Below are positions 10,426 to 21,423 of a DNA stretch of 64,000 bases, in pieces. The stretch is from Cepaea nemoralis (Eukaryota; Mollusca; Gastropoda; Stylommatophora; Helicidae). A program made the position numbers and the translations under genes. Within the stretch, counting starts at the first letter, position 1. Each line of letters starts with the position of its first letter. The notes under the pieces were generated by a model, which had not been told where the DNA came from, did no database searches, and was given only the letters and a program-made list of their open reading frames with translations. The stretch spans positions 702,501-766,500 of the forward strand of contig JACEFZ010025839.1 of NCBI GenBank assembly GCA_014155875.1, given 5' to 3'.

Positions 10426-11868
10426 AATATAGAAGAATTAGAAATAGAAGAATTAGAAGTATTGGGAGAATTTGGAGTAGATATATTAAACAAAATGTTG
10501 AATGATATTTACAGCAGTGGATATTTACCCAGTGATATGCTGAAATCTGTATTTATAGCTATACCAAAAAGACCAGGAGCAATTGATTGTGAAGATTTTC
10601 GTACAATTAACCTTATAAACCATATCACTAAACTTCTACTCAGAATCATAATGAGAAGAACCAAAAAGAAAATAAAAATGGAAATTAGTGAAGAACAGTA
10701 TGGATTTGTGGAAGGAAAGGGCACAAACAATGCAATTTATACATTACGGACACTAATAGAAAGGTCAATAGAGAAACAGAGAGACATATATTTGTGCTTC
10801 ATAGATTATACTAAGGCATTTGATAAAGTAAAACATGATGAACTGATTAAAATGTTGGAAGATATCAACACTGATGGAAAAGATTTAAGAATAATAAAGA
10901 ATATTTACTGGAACCAAGTAGCAGCAATTAAAATGGGAAATAAAGAGGGTAGTTACGAACAGATAAAGTTAGGAGTACGACAAGGGTGTGTCTTGTCACC
11001 AGATCTTTTCTCCCTGTATAGCGAAGTAATAATGAGAGAGATCAAAGAGATGCCAGGAATACTAGTTGGAGGTTATAATATAAATAATATACGCTATGCA
11101 GATGACACAGTATTGGTGGCGGATAATTCAACAGACCTACAACAATTATTAGACGTAGTAGTAACAGAGAGTGCAAGGAAAGGACTCTCCTTGAATATCA
11201 AGAAAACAGTAACAATGGTAATATCAAAGAAAATGGTGACACCAAAATGTGACATAGAAATAGAAGGGAAAATCCTTAACCAAGTTAATAATTTTAGATA
11301 CCTAGGGGCATTTATAACATCAGATGGAAGATGTACAACAGAGATTAGGAGCAGAATAGGGCAGGCAAAAGCCGCATTTAAGAAAATGAAGAGTATCTTA
11401 TGCAATAAGTCACTATCACTGAATGTAAGAAAGAGAGTGCTGAAATGCTATGTAGAACCAGTTTTGCTGTATGGCAGTGAATCTTGGAATGTAAATGAAC
11501 AAATTAAGAAGAAATTAGAAGCAACAGAGATGTGGTTCCTGAGACGAATGCTGCGAATTCCTTGGACTGCCAGAGTAACTAACGACGACTGCCTGAAACA
11601 GGCTAACGAAACTAGAACATTATATACAACAATAAGACAGAGACAAACAGCTTTCCTCGGTCATGTGATGAGAAGAGAGGCATTGGAGAACATCGTAACA
11701 ACTGGAAAGATCGAGGGGAAGAGGGGCAGAGGTAGACCAAGAGAAGTGATGCTGGATGGATTGAGACGGTGGCATGGAGGAATATCAGCAGCAGAGTTGA
11801 TCCAGAAAACCAAAGACCGAGATCTATGGAGAGCCATGAACGCCTACGCCATCCGGCACGGCACTTGA
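10426..11868 (+). CDS. RTE reverse transcriptase, truncated, open frame
   Basis: One uninterrupted frame of about 480 codons runs from inside RT to the normal stop. Motifs are FIAIPKRPG, EEQYGFVEGKGT, FIDYTKAFDKVKHD, GVRQGCVLSPDLFSLY, IRYADDTVLVAD (catalytic YADD), RYLGAFITSDGR, WFLRRMLRIPW, GHVMRREALEN, and GRPREVMLDGLRRW near the C-terminus. The endonuclease and the first part of RT are lost, so it cannot act alone. The lack of stops suggests recent insertion. The first residues are read from flanking sequence, so no true start exists. Confidence 0.85.
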   Translation, partial: NIEELEIEELEVLGEFGVDILNKMLNDIYSSGYLPSDMLKSVFIAIPKRPGAIDCEDFRTINLINHITKLLLRIIMRRTKKKIKMEISEEQYGFVEGKGTNNAIYTLRTLIERSIEKQRDIYLCFIDYTKAFDKVKHDELIKMLEDINTDGKDLRIIKNIYWNQVAAIKMGNKEGSYEQIKLGVRQGCVLSPDLFSLYSEVIMREIKEMPGILVGGYNINNIRYADDTVLVADNSTDLQQLLDVVVTESARKGLSLNIKKTVTMVISKKMVTPKCDIEIEGKILNQVNNFRYLGAFITSDGRCTTEIRSRIGQAKAAFKKMKSILCNKSLSLNVRKRVLKCYVEPVLLYGSESWNVNEQIKKKLEATEMWFLRRMLRIPWTARVTNDDCLKQANETRTLYTTIRQRQTAFLGHVMRREALENIVTTGKIEGKRGRGRPREVMLDGLRRWHGGISAAELIQKTKDRDLWRAMNAYAIRHGT

Positions 11869-11885
11869 TGATGATGATGATGATG
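10426..11885 (+). mobile_element. 5'-truncated RTE-like LINE, second subfamily
   Basis: Flanked by AGTAACCAAC duplications (10416-10425 and 11886-11895) and ending in (ATG)n (11866-11885). Coding sequence diverges clearly from the RTE at 5857-9793, so it is a separate subfamily. A related 3' end occurs on the minus strand at 53645-53985. Confidence 0.85.
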
Positions 11886-12243
11886 AGTAACCAACTGATG
11901 GAAAATAATGAGATTTAGTATATAACCTTATCATTATGTCCACCCAACAAAAAAAATTTTTGTTCTGGAGATTGTACAGCAGATTTCAATTTTTGCTTAT
12001 ATGAGGTATATATTTTACCGCCCCGCCATGAATGCCTTAATTTTTAGAGTATTACAGCTCAGCAAGACCCATTCGCGCTAATTTTAAAATTGTCTGGCGG
12101 TCTTTCGTTTTTGGACAGACTGAGTGTTATAGTTCAGAGGCGTCGTCAAACTGTGGGTTCTTTCATGAAACGTGATTATATAAATAAATCTTACCATTAA
12201 TGTAATCTTAATAGCTAATATTTGAATGTGTTAATACTGTTCA

Positions 12244-13521
12244 ATGGGATTAAAAGTGAAATTGTGTACACTTCAAAACATCGCTATGAAGTTGTACACA
12301 TATTTTTGTCAAGAAGCTGATCGCAGGAAACTGTTTCATACTGTTACAAATCCCGAAAAAAGAACAGTGCATGCATTAGGTTTGAGTAAACGATCGTTTC
12401 GTCGATGGGTGCAAGAATCTGGAATGAAACCAACACGCGATAAGCAAACGGTAGGTAGAAAGGCAATTGTAGACAGCTTTGACAAGGATGTCATCAGACG
12501 AGTTATTATAAAAATGATGGATGCCAAAGAAACAGTGAGTGTAAGAAAACTGAGGGTTTTGTTGAGAAAGGACAATAACATAGAGCTATCCAAAACAACT
12601 TTGTGGAAAATTATAAGGACATTAGGCTTCACTTTTAGAAAGTACAAGGGAGGTAGAAATATCCTTTGCGAGCAACCGCATTTAGGAGCCATGAGAAGCA
12701 GATACCTACGTGAAATAAGGGAAATGCGCAAAGAAAATTATGACATAGTGTATTTGGATGAAACGTGGATCAATGCGCACCACACAAGTGAAAAGGAATG
12801 GCAATCAATGGATGGAAAGATAAAACGTTATGTGCCCAGTAGTAAAGGACAGCGTTTGGTCATAGCCCATGCTGGTAGTACTCATAATGGCTTACTACAG
12901 AATGCTGGGCTCGTGTTCGTATCAAAGCATACAGACAATAGGGATTATCATAATGAGATGAATGGTAATGTATTTAGAGATTGGCTCGAGAATACAGTAC
13001 TTCCATCCCTTGATAGACCGTCTTGTCTAATCATGGACAATGCATCATATCACAATGTTGTTGCCCAAGAAGACAAAATACCTACGGCATCGAGCACAAA
13101 GGAAGCAATAAAGATATGGCTCCGAAGGGAAAATATACCATTTCCAGAAACATATTTCAAGCTACAGTTGTTGTCCCTTGTAAAACAGACGCAAAAAAGC
13201 AAGAAATTTCAAATTGACAAGTTGATAGAAGAGCATGGCCATAGGTGCTTGAGACTTCCGCCGTATCATTCTCATTTAAACCCTATAGAACTTGTGTGGG
13301 CTAAAATTAAAGGACAAGTGGCAGCTGCCAATACTACATTCAAATTGTCTGACGTCAAGATACTAACCCAGTCCGCGCTATTAAATATTGATAAAAGTTA
13401 CTGGAAAAAATGTGAGGACCATGTGTTGAAAGAGGAAGAGGACTATTGGAGAAAGGATGGATTGAATTTTATGCAACCGAGAGCAATCATCAACCTACTG
13501 GAATCGTCCGACACAGATTAA
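12244..13521 (+). CDS. IS630/Tc1-like transposase, DD83E
   Basis: A 425-residue open frame. The N-terminal half has a helix-turn-helix-like segment (ALGLSKRSFRRWVQ, about residues 40-56). The DDE catalytic core follows: VYLDETWI (D172), LIMDNASYH (D265) and SHLNPIELVWAKIKG (E349). The second Asp and the Glu are separated by 83 residues, far more than the 34 of classical Tc1 or mariner. The extra segment (about 275-335) sits between the second Asp and the C-terminal motif. The ATG is the first in frame. The stop lies at the junction with the RNase-H LINE. Function as a cut-and-paste transposase is inferred from the intact triad. Confidence 0.85.
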   Translation: MGLKVKLCTLQNIAMKLYTYFCQEADRRKLFHTVTNPEKRTVHALGLSKRSFRRWVQESGMKPTRDKQTVGRKAIVDSFDKDVIRRVIIKMMDAKETVSVRKLRVLLRKDNNIELSKTTLWKIIRTLGFTFRKYKGGRNILCEQPHLGAMRSRYLREIREMRKENYDIVYLDETWINAHHTSEKEWQSMDGKIKRYVPSSKGQRLVIAHAGSTHNGLLQNAGLVFVSKHTDNRDYHNEMNGNVFRDWLENTVLPSLDRPSCLIMDNASYHNVVAQEDKIPTASSTKEAIKIWLRRENIPFPETYFKLQLLSLVKQTQKSKKFQIDKLIEEHGHRCLRLPPYHSHLNPIELVWAKIKGQVAAANTTFKLSDVKILTQSALLNIDKSYWKKCEDHVLKEEEDYWRKDGLNFMQPRAIINLLESSDTD

Positions 13522-13524
13522 GGT

Positions 13525-14696
13525 CTGAGCAGAGTATGCCCTGGCCATCCTCACTGTCAGCCCTACACAGATTGGAAGACTTGAAAAGGTACAAAACGAA
13601 GCCATGCGCATCATTTTGGGCTGCACGAAAGACACCAGCTGTGTATCAATGAGATACCTCCTTGACTTCCCGACAATGGAACACAGGATCAAGATCTGGA
13701 GAGCTCGTGCATTCTTAAAAATAAGTGCAGATGAGCAGCACCTCTGCATGACGCTATATTCAGAGAAAAGGGTGACAGGCTAAAGAGAGGCAAATCATGG
13801 ATGGGTCGGGCGGAAGATGTCGTCAGACAGGTCTGCAGTCTTACCAGTATCAACCCCGGCAAGGAATGGGTGCCGGTGCCTCCAGCTTTTAAGTGCACTT
13901 TCTCCTGCATTATCACACTCGACAGACGGTGCAGAGAGCAGAACCCTGTCGCTGTCAATGCAGAAGTCAACGCGCTCATCTATGAACACTCATATAGCCC
14001 CAAAGTGCTCATCTATACAGATGGATCTGTTGTAAAGCAGCACAGAAGTGCGTGGGCATTTACAGCCCATTCAGCGGGCCGAACCGTTCAAGAATCCAGT
14101 GGTGCCCACTCTATGACCTCGAGCAGCATGACGATGGAGGTGATGGCAGTTACACAGGCTTTTATATGGCTGGAATCACAGCATTATACCAACGTGTGTG
14201 TACTAAGTGACTCAATGCGCATGATTCAGAAGATCGAAGCTGGATCTGTACGTAGACGGTGGACTGAGTCGCTGCGGAAGTCTGTTGTTCGTAAAGTCAC
14301 CTTCATCTTCGTCCCGGGACATGCGGGAGTCGAGGGAAATGAACGAGCTGATAAACTGGCTGGCTCTGCACCCCCTGTAGATGGCCAGCCCATGGATCGT
14401 GCCGATGTTATTAACGTCCTTAAAGATATGGCGAGAACAGAGGACTTTGACGTCAGTGAATCCACATCGCTGTCCAGGATGAAAGACTTGGGAGTAAGAA
14501 TTCGGCACGGCCAGATGCGAGAGGTACATCGGGAAAACAAGGCGCCTCGTCAACCAACACAGAACTGGCACTATTAGCCACCGGACGCTGATGCATATGC
14601 TGGGGGGAGGATCTGAGCACCTATGGACATGTCCGGAGTGCAATGAAGATACCCCAACTGATAACTGATAACTGAAGAAACAAGAAGGAAATGAAA
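13525..14696 (+). pseudogene. 3' part of an RNase-H-bearing LINE
   Basis: The 13801-14577 frame has a ribonuclease H domain: VLIYTDGSV (catalytic Asp), TMEVMAVTQAFIWLE (Glu), CVLSDSMRM (Asp) and VPGHAGVEGNERADKLAG (His/Asp end). Upstream, about 13535-13800 encodes RIILGCTKDT and RGKSWMGRAEDVVRQVC, shared with the copy at 49502-50112. The 3' end has a CTGATAACTGATAACTGA tail at about 14660-14678. RNase H places it with I/R1-like LINEs rather than RTE. A possible TAAGGT duplication flanks it. The N-terminal part is absent. Confidence 0.8.
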
Positions 14697-14801
14697 AATA
14701 AGGTAAGAAATATATTCCTTCTACTTTCCTGTTAATTTACAAATTATTTACCCCGTGCCTCTGTAATTTCTCTGTCTTTACTAATATTACACATTGCACC
14801 C

Positions 14802-15048
14802 CTCTCGGGATTCTCCGTGGTGAAGTGGTCAAGCCGTCTGACTCGGGCTCCGAAGGTTGTATGTTCGATTCCGGGCCGCGTCCTTCATTTCACGAGTGCA
14901 TTTTTTCGGAGACTCCCGAGGGTCGTCGCTGGAGCTACGGAGTTCGTGCTTTGTGCGACGCTTTCCGCGCTGCGGAAAGAAACTGAGCCATATGGGATAA
15001 ACACCCGGTGCAATGCAGCCGACCCTGTCGATTTTAAGCTAATTCTTT
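14802..15048 (+). mobile_element. tRNA-derived SINE (type C)
   Basis: The 5' part has a tRNA-like Pol III promoter: an A-box region GTGGTGAAGTGGTCAAG near 14818 and a B box GTTCGATTCC near 14865. The element is flanked by 10-bp direct repeats CATTGCACCC (14792-14801 and 15049-15058). The short frame across it is not a gene. Confidence 0.75.
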
Positions 15049-15641
15049 CATTGCACCCACTCTCATACGAATCCGGATACGCCTTTGTGTGTCAACAGAA
15101 TTGACATGTCTCACATTACCGTAAAAATAGCTTCGTTAGCGAGAAATCACTAGTTGTTCAGCAAAAGATCAAAGGAATGTCGCCGCTTTCAATGATTTAA
15201 GTTGTTTTTGGACCTTTCAAAGACATATTCCTTGTGTGGGGGTAAATATAAGACGGCTGGAAAAATTTCATAACGATGCAACAGACAGTTTTCAAAATAA
15301 TTGATCGTGAATGAAGGCAACCAAATGTGGACATACTATAGTGAGCGTAGACAAGGCCTTAGATTCGTACCGGAATACGACCAGAGTTGCCAGTAGTGGG
15401 TTGGGCTCAATCTTTAATACTTAGGAATTAGGTCAATTATGGACATGTTTACATGTTTTGTTCATCCGTTTGAAAACACACGATTCTTTGACCACCAATA
15501 TAAAGAAAGCGTCTGTTGACACCCAGTATATTTTAAGATGTTAAACCTTTGATTTATCGCTTCAGCTTTTTTCTACAGCTTTATTGTGTTCTTGTCTTCA
15601 TTGTTTGCTACAGTCAAAATGAAATATTTTGCTATACTCAC

Positions 15642-15830
15642 CATGTATAGGTACATTTTCTGCAGGTGGAGTCGGAGTTTCTTTGGAACTGAGCAATTTC
15701 TTGTATTTGATGATGAGAACAACAACAGTTATTGCTCCTATCACGATGCAAAGTGCAAGTACTATAACTGCGATAAACCATCCATTGTTATGAATTGCTT
15801 GCCCTACGGCGTTGTTGTCAGTGACGTTAG
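15642..15830 (-). CDS. Host gene exon: transmembrane segment
   Basis: A 189-bp exon (63 codons). The acceptor ATTCAACAG ends just above 15830 and the donor is CATG|GTGAGT below 15642. Both junctions are phase 1. It encodes a sequon NVT, a short spacer, one hydrophobic helix (WFIAVIVLALCIVIGAITVV, then VLII), a positively charged stop-transfer KYKK and a Pro-rich start of a cytoplasmic tail (TPTPPAEN). Topology is therefore extracellular N-terminus, cytoplasmic C-terminus. It matches the phase of the Cys-rich exons upstream, which supports one gene. Confidence 0.7.
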
Positions 15831-17224
15831 CTGTTGAATACACAACAATCTTGTCATTATAACTGCATTGTTATGTCGATAATGCTCTTCAGATGACCTG
15901 TTACTTATAATTCTAAAGTCAGAAGTTAATGAGGATGGTCATCTATTCTGCAACCTAAGTAGAATAATCACGCGATACAATGTTTTAAATATATCTATAC
16001 ATCTCTTGTGTTGAAGTAACTCATGTTCTACCTCTTCATTGAAAGGATTTAACCATTAAGACAGTCCTGTGACTCCTGTGCCATGTTATCATGTTGCTAG
16101 ATTAATTTATGGTGTAATTGCCTACCCATTTTTTTTCTTTACATTTCTTGTGAATACTGGTTTGTATATCAATATCCGATCAATCTTCCACTTGTTTAAC
16201 AGATTATGCATCATCATCTTCCACTTTTGACGTCGAATCGTCGTGGGGAGGAATAGCGGGCGTGCCAGCGCCCGATGGTTGGCACTGGATAATGTATCGA
16301 TTATACAATGGTTTATAAATGTAACATGAGTGTTTCAACCCTGTTATGTATCACTGATCAAGTTACTGTGTCTCGTGAAGCATTTATAGTTTAGTTATTT
16401 GGCAACAAATGCAGAAAATATGGTGTTCCTTGTTTAAACATATAGATATTAGGGTAATTGAACGCTTATGATTGTTCGTAATGATCGCTGCTCTGGATAT
16501 GTGGGTATATATCTCTAAGACTTTTATTATAATGTTTTGAAATATTGATAATCAAAACCCCAAATATTCAAGACTGGCCAAGATTCCATAATATTCAATG
16601 TAAATAGAAAATATGGGAAAACTAGGAAGGCTGGGTTAGATATATTTATGTATAGACATATAGATTTGTAGATAGATGGTTCTTTCTTCCATAATCCTGC
16701 TGTCATAACTTCCATACATTTCATAGTGCTATGATTGCACCTTATGATTGTTGTATTCTTATTTTAACATCTCTGTCTGTTCCTCTGTTTATGTATGTTG
16801 AACAGGGGGAAAATGTCATCAGTAAAGACCAGATTATCAAGCTAACCTGTCAGATGGAATTCCATTTCCGGCGGTAGGTATATTGACTTCTCAATCCTAT
16901 CTATAATCATTAAGAATAATACGCGTGTCGAAATCCATCTCTGTCTCATTCATGTTCTTATTTCAAATGCATCAGTTAGTTTTCCTCACGAAGAACTCTG
17001 CATTTCAAGTCTTTATATGTTGTCTTCATTGTGTTAATGGTGTTCTGTGGAATCGCATAGTTTCACAGCAAATTCTGAAGGTATTCGCAATCAATGCTTT
17101 CACGTCTTTTACATAGTCCACATATCCAATATAAAGTGCTGAGTTCAATTTCATGTTTTGCTCTATTATTATGCGTAATGTAACTATCTGATCAGTGTAA
17201 GATCTTTTGGTGAAGCATGTCTGT
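15831..17224. other. Intron-like stretch
   Basis: AT-rich sequence between the TM exon and the solo LTR. A ~100-bp piece at 16208-16310 resembles the RTE 3' end at 1165-1348 (ATCATCATC, GTCGTGRGGARGAATA, CACTGGATA). No exon with the expected phase-1 borders was found. Confidence 0.45.
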
Positions 17225-18073
17225 TGACATATGCCTGAGTCATTGACAGTAAGGTGAGTGACCTGGCTACGAGTAAAACAATCAACCCTGAGAAATAATG
17301 GGGCGGTTGTGAGTGGATACCCCTAGGGTGGATGGGGAGAGAGACAGTTTTAGGCTGGGTTATAATGTTGTGGGGAGGGCTACACAGTAGAGTTAAAAGA
17401 CAGTGGAAAACAGGTGACTAGTCAGTGGAAGCTGGGACCGAGTGAGGAGTCGGTCGCCGAAGGACAGTTTAGTTTTGTGTGAAGTCAAGGGACTTCAAGA
17501 CAGTTGATGTGTAGATGCCGAACTGGTCGGTAGTCTAAGGAGAAGCGGAGTTAGAGATCTCCGTGTTGTGTTGTTCTCCTAGTTGTGAAGACAGGCCTGA
17601 ACCAGAGTGGGTTCTATAGTGAGTGAGGGCCTGAACCCAGAGTGGGTGATATAGTTAGTGGAAACTAAGACCCAGTGTGTGGGTGTATTGTGTGAGGTCC
17701 AGCGGTGGATAGGAGCTGGATTACCTGTCTTGTGGATTTGATATGAAGCAGGCTTGAGAAGGCATTGATGTGTGCGTGTTAATGTTGTGAGGAGGATATG
17801 GATATTCGATGGATTATATCTTGTTTTCTGGATATATACATATGTTCCGTGAGTCTGTGTTATTTCTGTAATAAAGGATTATGTGCGCCAACTGAATCTT
17901 GTTTAATGACTGGTGAATGTGCACTGCGGGGGTGAGTTATATTGCAAGACAGTTAGATAGCTCAATTGACACTCCAGGAGTATCGTTACCTAGACAACGA
18001 CCCTCACACGACCCTATCACGAACATATCATCGTAAGAACTTGGTGATATTATCATCAAGAACGTCAGTGACA
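17225..18073 (+). mobile_element. Solo LTR, same family as 54520-61164
   Basis: The 849-bp block starts TGACATATGCC and ends GTCAGTGACA. It matches the reverse complement of the LTRs at 54520-55332 and 60353-61164 over long stretches (CTGGCTACGAG, AACAATCAACCCT, AGAAATAATGGGGCGG, CCTAGACAACGA). Flanking 5-bp repeats TCTGT (17220-17224 and 18074-18078) mark the insertion. Only one LTR is left, so the internal part was probably lost by LTR-LTR recombination. It lies in an intron of the host gene on the opposite strand. Confidence 0.85.
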
Positions 18074-18079
18074 TCTGTT

Positions 18080-19285
18080 CATACCGTTGTTATTTATCAG
18101 TTGGATCTCTACAGAATAATTTTGCTTACCATTCTCCCAGAAATTGAAAATATTATTCCTCTCAAGTGTTCACATTCCCGCGGGTCCCCTTTCTTAGGTA
18201 ACTGTACCAGATATTCTTCTCTCCAGTTTGCTAGTAATTCTTCGGTCTCCCAGACTTTGCTAAATCAAGTGTACAATAGCTCAGTAGAGGTGACTGTAAT
18301 ACTTTCTGCTGGGACTAGCAGCTCTCCCGTCCTTCAGTAATTTTATAGCGTTTCTGATTTTTTTTTCTTTAGATGGTTTCTCACAGGTGGTATCCAAATC
18401 CACTTCTGTCGGCTGGATATAATTTCTGACGGAGTTGTTCAGAAGTTCCTAAGCGTATTTATCCCACATGTTCATTTGATATGTAATGTTCATAAAAACT
18501 TTCTTATTACTGCTTTTGTTAAGTCTATCCACTTGGTTGGTTATATTTCCTACTATTTTATTTGTGGTGCTGTAAATATGCCAGAGATTTCCTGTTACTG
18601 GTGTATCTTCCGCATTTCTTGCTATGACTATATTGCCTTTTATACGCCCATAAGCGCTTCCTAACTTCTTTATTAGCTTCACAGTATTTTCCCTGGGCTC
18701 TGATTTTAGCAGCTCTAATTATGCTGTTACCTAAGTCTTACCTTTTATTTGCTCTTTCTTCTATGTTCATGAGGTTTCAGGCATTATCCATGCTTTATAT
18801 TTTCGTGGTTTTCTGAAGCACTGTGTAAATGATACATTTCAGACGCTTTTAACCTGCTAAGGGCAGTCTTTCTTTTTGCTCACCTCGTCTGTTAACTGCC
18901 TCAAAATCGAGTTTGTTTCTTTCTTCTTTTCTTTTTTTTAAATTAGAAACTGTGACAATAAATTACTCCTTTGTTGATTTGTGAAATATCCAATGTTTTA
19001 TTGGTTTCCGTGTTTATAAGATGTTATGTATCTCTTGGGTTTAAATTTAATTTTACTTATCAGCAGATAGTGATCAACGTGTACATCAGCACCCCTAAAG
19101 ACTATTATGGCATCTAATCACGCTCTAAATTTCTTGTTAGTACAGACATAATCGGTTTTATGTTCTGTCTTTTGGCCTGGTGATACCCATACTAATTTAT
19201 GTATTCTATTATGAGGAAAAACACTTCCGTCTATCACACACTGGTTCATTGCGCAAACATTGGTTAATATTTATATTTATCAATT
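18080..19285 (-). pseudogene. Degenerate LINE (endonuclease end and RT start)
   Basis: The minus strand shows, from 19285 downward, an endonuclease C-terminus (IDGSVFPHNRIHKLVWVSP, DYVCTNKKFRA, GADVHVDHYLLISKIK), a linker (GNLWHIYSTTNKIVGNI) and the RT start (KVWETEELLANWREEYLVQL followed by PKKGDPRECEH and RGI). Several frames and stops are needed. It looks like the endonuclease and RT-start portion of the same broad LINE type as 3615-5096. An inactive intronic relic. Confidence 0.7.
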
Positions 19286-19299
19286 TTCATTCATTACTC

Positions 19300-19435
19300 A
19301 AAGCCACTGAGACGGCGATATGGACTAATATCATCACCAGAGTTGGTCCAGAACATGAAGAACCGAGATCTGTGGAGATATCTGAATGCCTACGTCAGTT
19401 AGCAGGGCACATCAAGACGATGGCTCAAATTCCGT
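19300..19435 (+). pseudogene. RTE 3' end fragment
   Basis: A short plus-strand stretch reads NRDLWRYLNAY in one frame and a GGGCACATC 3' end, similar to the C-terminus of the RTE at 10426-11885 (DRDLWRAMNAY). Nothing else of the element remains. Confidence 0.5.
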
Positions 19436-20290
19436 GTTAGCTCATGATCTCTGAATAACCCGTGTTACCTGATTCTATCTTGACATTCAGGTCACTCATT
19501 AAAATTTTGATATTGTCACATCATAGAATACCTACAGCACTTTGAAATTTCTTTAAGAAAATGTCATCTTAATTATTTCACCTTTATAATTTGTTGATGT
19601 ATAAATCTAAATCACATTCTTGTTTAATTGATGTTGTGTGGTTCTAAATGTTCTTGTTATAATTCACCCCCCCCCCCCTGCTTCTTCTGATAGCATTAGG
19701 ACCACACCTTGACTGTGTAGTCCATGTTCCCTTGTAGGGCCCGAGAGCAGCTGTTTCACCTGTATTGGCCTGTTCCGTTCCACCTTGTTTCTTATAAACC
19801 CAAACTGCTAATTTAATCATGTCAATGACTGTCCCCCACGCCATACATAGTTCTAACATGCGATGTGATAATTCTAAAGATGTTCCAACGTGAAAAGAAG
19901 TCAGTTGACAATTCAGACTCCATGCATGGCGTAATATTTCATTTAGGAAAAAGGCCTCATGTACCCATGGTTGACTGAGTTTTTCTTCCCTACCCCCCCC
20001 CCCTTTCCAAACTTATCTTTAGATGTCTTCACGGTTGCCGGTGTTTTCTACATGATGGGGTAGCCATCCCCCGGCACAACCCTTATAAGTACCTGTTACG
20101 ACAAGCATGATAGTTGTGATAGTTAAAGTGTTAGCATTCTTGTATTTCCTATAAGTGTCCGGTATCACAAGGGTGACATATAATTTAAATTATAGATATG
20201 GATTATAAATTCTTGTATGGATGTGGAGGTCAAAGATAAACAACCTGACATATTTCCTAAGAATTAGAGTGAACCTCTAATGGCATTTTT
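19436..20290. other. Intron-like stretch with poly-C runs
   Basis: Contains a C-run at 19667-19679 and a second near 19993-20002. The minus-strand frame at 19644-19859 has no recognisable domain. I see no exon. Confidence 0.4.
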
Positions 20291-20294
20291 AAAT

Positions 20295-20462
20295 AAAAAA
20301 GTTAGTTACATATGCTTTAATGGATGTCACAGTCAACAGCATTTTTAGATGTTTGTGATTCCTTGGCAAGTTTACATTCAGTAATTTGCCATTGCTTTCT
20401 GAATGATCGGCAGTCATACCACTGTATCTGTGATCCACTTCAAAACCGCCCGCAGTTCTGTT
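20295..20462 (-). mobile_element. SINE type B, 5'-truncated, reversed
   Basis: The reverse complement contains GAAAGCAATGGCAAATTACTG and a CTTGCCAAGGAATCAC-type block, shared with six other copies in this window. The tRNA-like head is poorly kept. It lies head to head with the next copy. Confidence 0.65.
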
Positions 20463-20471
20463 TCGAAAGCG

Positions 20472-20703
20472 ATATGCCGGCTCAGTGGCAAAGGGGTTAC
20501 GGACAAAATTCGTAATCTTGCATACTGTGTTTGAAACACAGTTGTGTGTGATTTGGCAGCAGATCGCCTGGTGTCGATTTTCATTAAATGGTATGAGTGC
20601 CGGTCGTTCAGAAAGCAATGGCAAACTACTGACGAAAACTTACCAAGAAATTACAATCAGCCAAAATATGCTGGGGTTGAGTGCGACTTTATGTAAAGGA
20701 TAT
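20472..20703 (+). mobile_element. tRNA-derived SINE type B
   Basis: The A-box-like CAGTGGCAAAGGGG and B-box-like GTTTGAAACAC are followed by GCAGCAGATCGCC, GAAAGCAATGGCAAACTAC and a TGCTGGGGTTGAGTGCGAC...GTAAAGGATAT tail region. The same order occurs at 23123-23356 and in reverse at 30095-30330. Confidence 0.75.
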
Positions 20704-20814
20704 ACAACTAACCTTATGCGGGATTTCGAATTGCGTTCGCAACCTCTTCACTATAGTACCGGCTAAGTAAATAAAATAGTATTTAATAACAAGTAAATAT
20801 CCTCAGGTACTTAC

Positions 20815-21078
20815 ATTCGGAACAACGCATTTTTCCCAAAGCGTATGTACATGCATCGCTGAGCATCGTCATATTGTTGCCAATTACTTGTTCGCACAGC
20901 TGCCTTTTCTCTGCATCACTGGCATTAGGGGAAAACAGTGGCCCGCAGTTTCCACTGGTGGTATTGCAGAATTCCGATCCTAATTGGCAAAATGTGTCAG
21001 GATGTCGACATAGTTCCTTTCCTGGGGGTCGTATTGGGTGTGTGTCGTGAGGGTGATCTTCTGTATGCTTCCCGAAAC
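20815..21078 (-). CDS. Host gene exon: Cys-rich module 2
   Basis: A 264-bp exon (88 codons). The acceptor is preceded by a pyrimidine tract (CTCTTTTCATCTTTTCAG) and the donor is GAAT|GTAAGT; both are phase 1. The module reads C-x6-C-x6-C-x6-C-x16-C-x14-C and ends CTYALGKMRC. The cysteine spacing and the motif F-C...LF.-.-AS..EK...C...GN/-NxT...C.Y..GK match the exon at 23424-23699, so the two are duplicates. Sequons NTT, NAS and NMT fit an extracellular domain. Family not recognised. Confidence 0.75.
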
Positions 21079-21285
21079 CTGAAAAGATGAAAAGAGTGGA
21101 ATGACAACAGTTATATTTCTAAGTGGAAATACCTCCTTCTGGGCATTGGGTTGGGGTGTGTTCACAATGAAATACACAAAACCTAAATATTACAAATCCT
21201 GGCATAATCGTGCCAGATATTCGTGTCATTTCACATGTCAACAAATATGATGATGACTGAAGATGGTGATGGTGGTAATTGTGAT

Positions 21286-21315
21286 GCTGATGACGATGAT
21301 GACGATGACGATGAC

Positions 21316-21392
<77 letters not shown>
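21286..21392. repeat. (GAT)n microsatellite
   Basis: Near-perfect GAT/GAC repeat of about 107 bp. Frames across it give artificial poly-Asp, poly-Ser or poly-His. It lies in an intron immediately before a MITE. Confidence 0.95.
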
Positions 21393-21393
<1 letters not shown>

Positions 21394-21423
21394 ACGATGA
21401 CGATGACGATGATGAGTTTACTA

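Larger units (their letters stand above)
10277..15414 (+). mobile_element. IS630/Tc1-related DNA transposon, interrupted
   Basis: The ends form long imperfect inverted repeats. Plus strand 10277-10366 and minus strand 15414-15335 both run AAGATTGAGC, CAACC, ACTACTGGC, ATTCCGGTACGAA, GGCCTT and CACTATAGT. TA dinucleotides flank both ends (10275-10276, 15415-15416), as expected for TA-targeting elements. A transposase lies inside (12244-13521). Later insertions are an RTE (10426-11885), an RNase-H LINE (about 13525-14696) and a SINE (14802-15048). Confidence 0.6.

Noticed and set aside
19644..19859. 71-codon minus frame as a host exon
   Set aside because: No splice borders in phase 1 and no cysteine module or domain; poly-C at its end.
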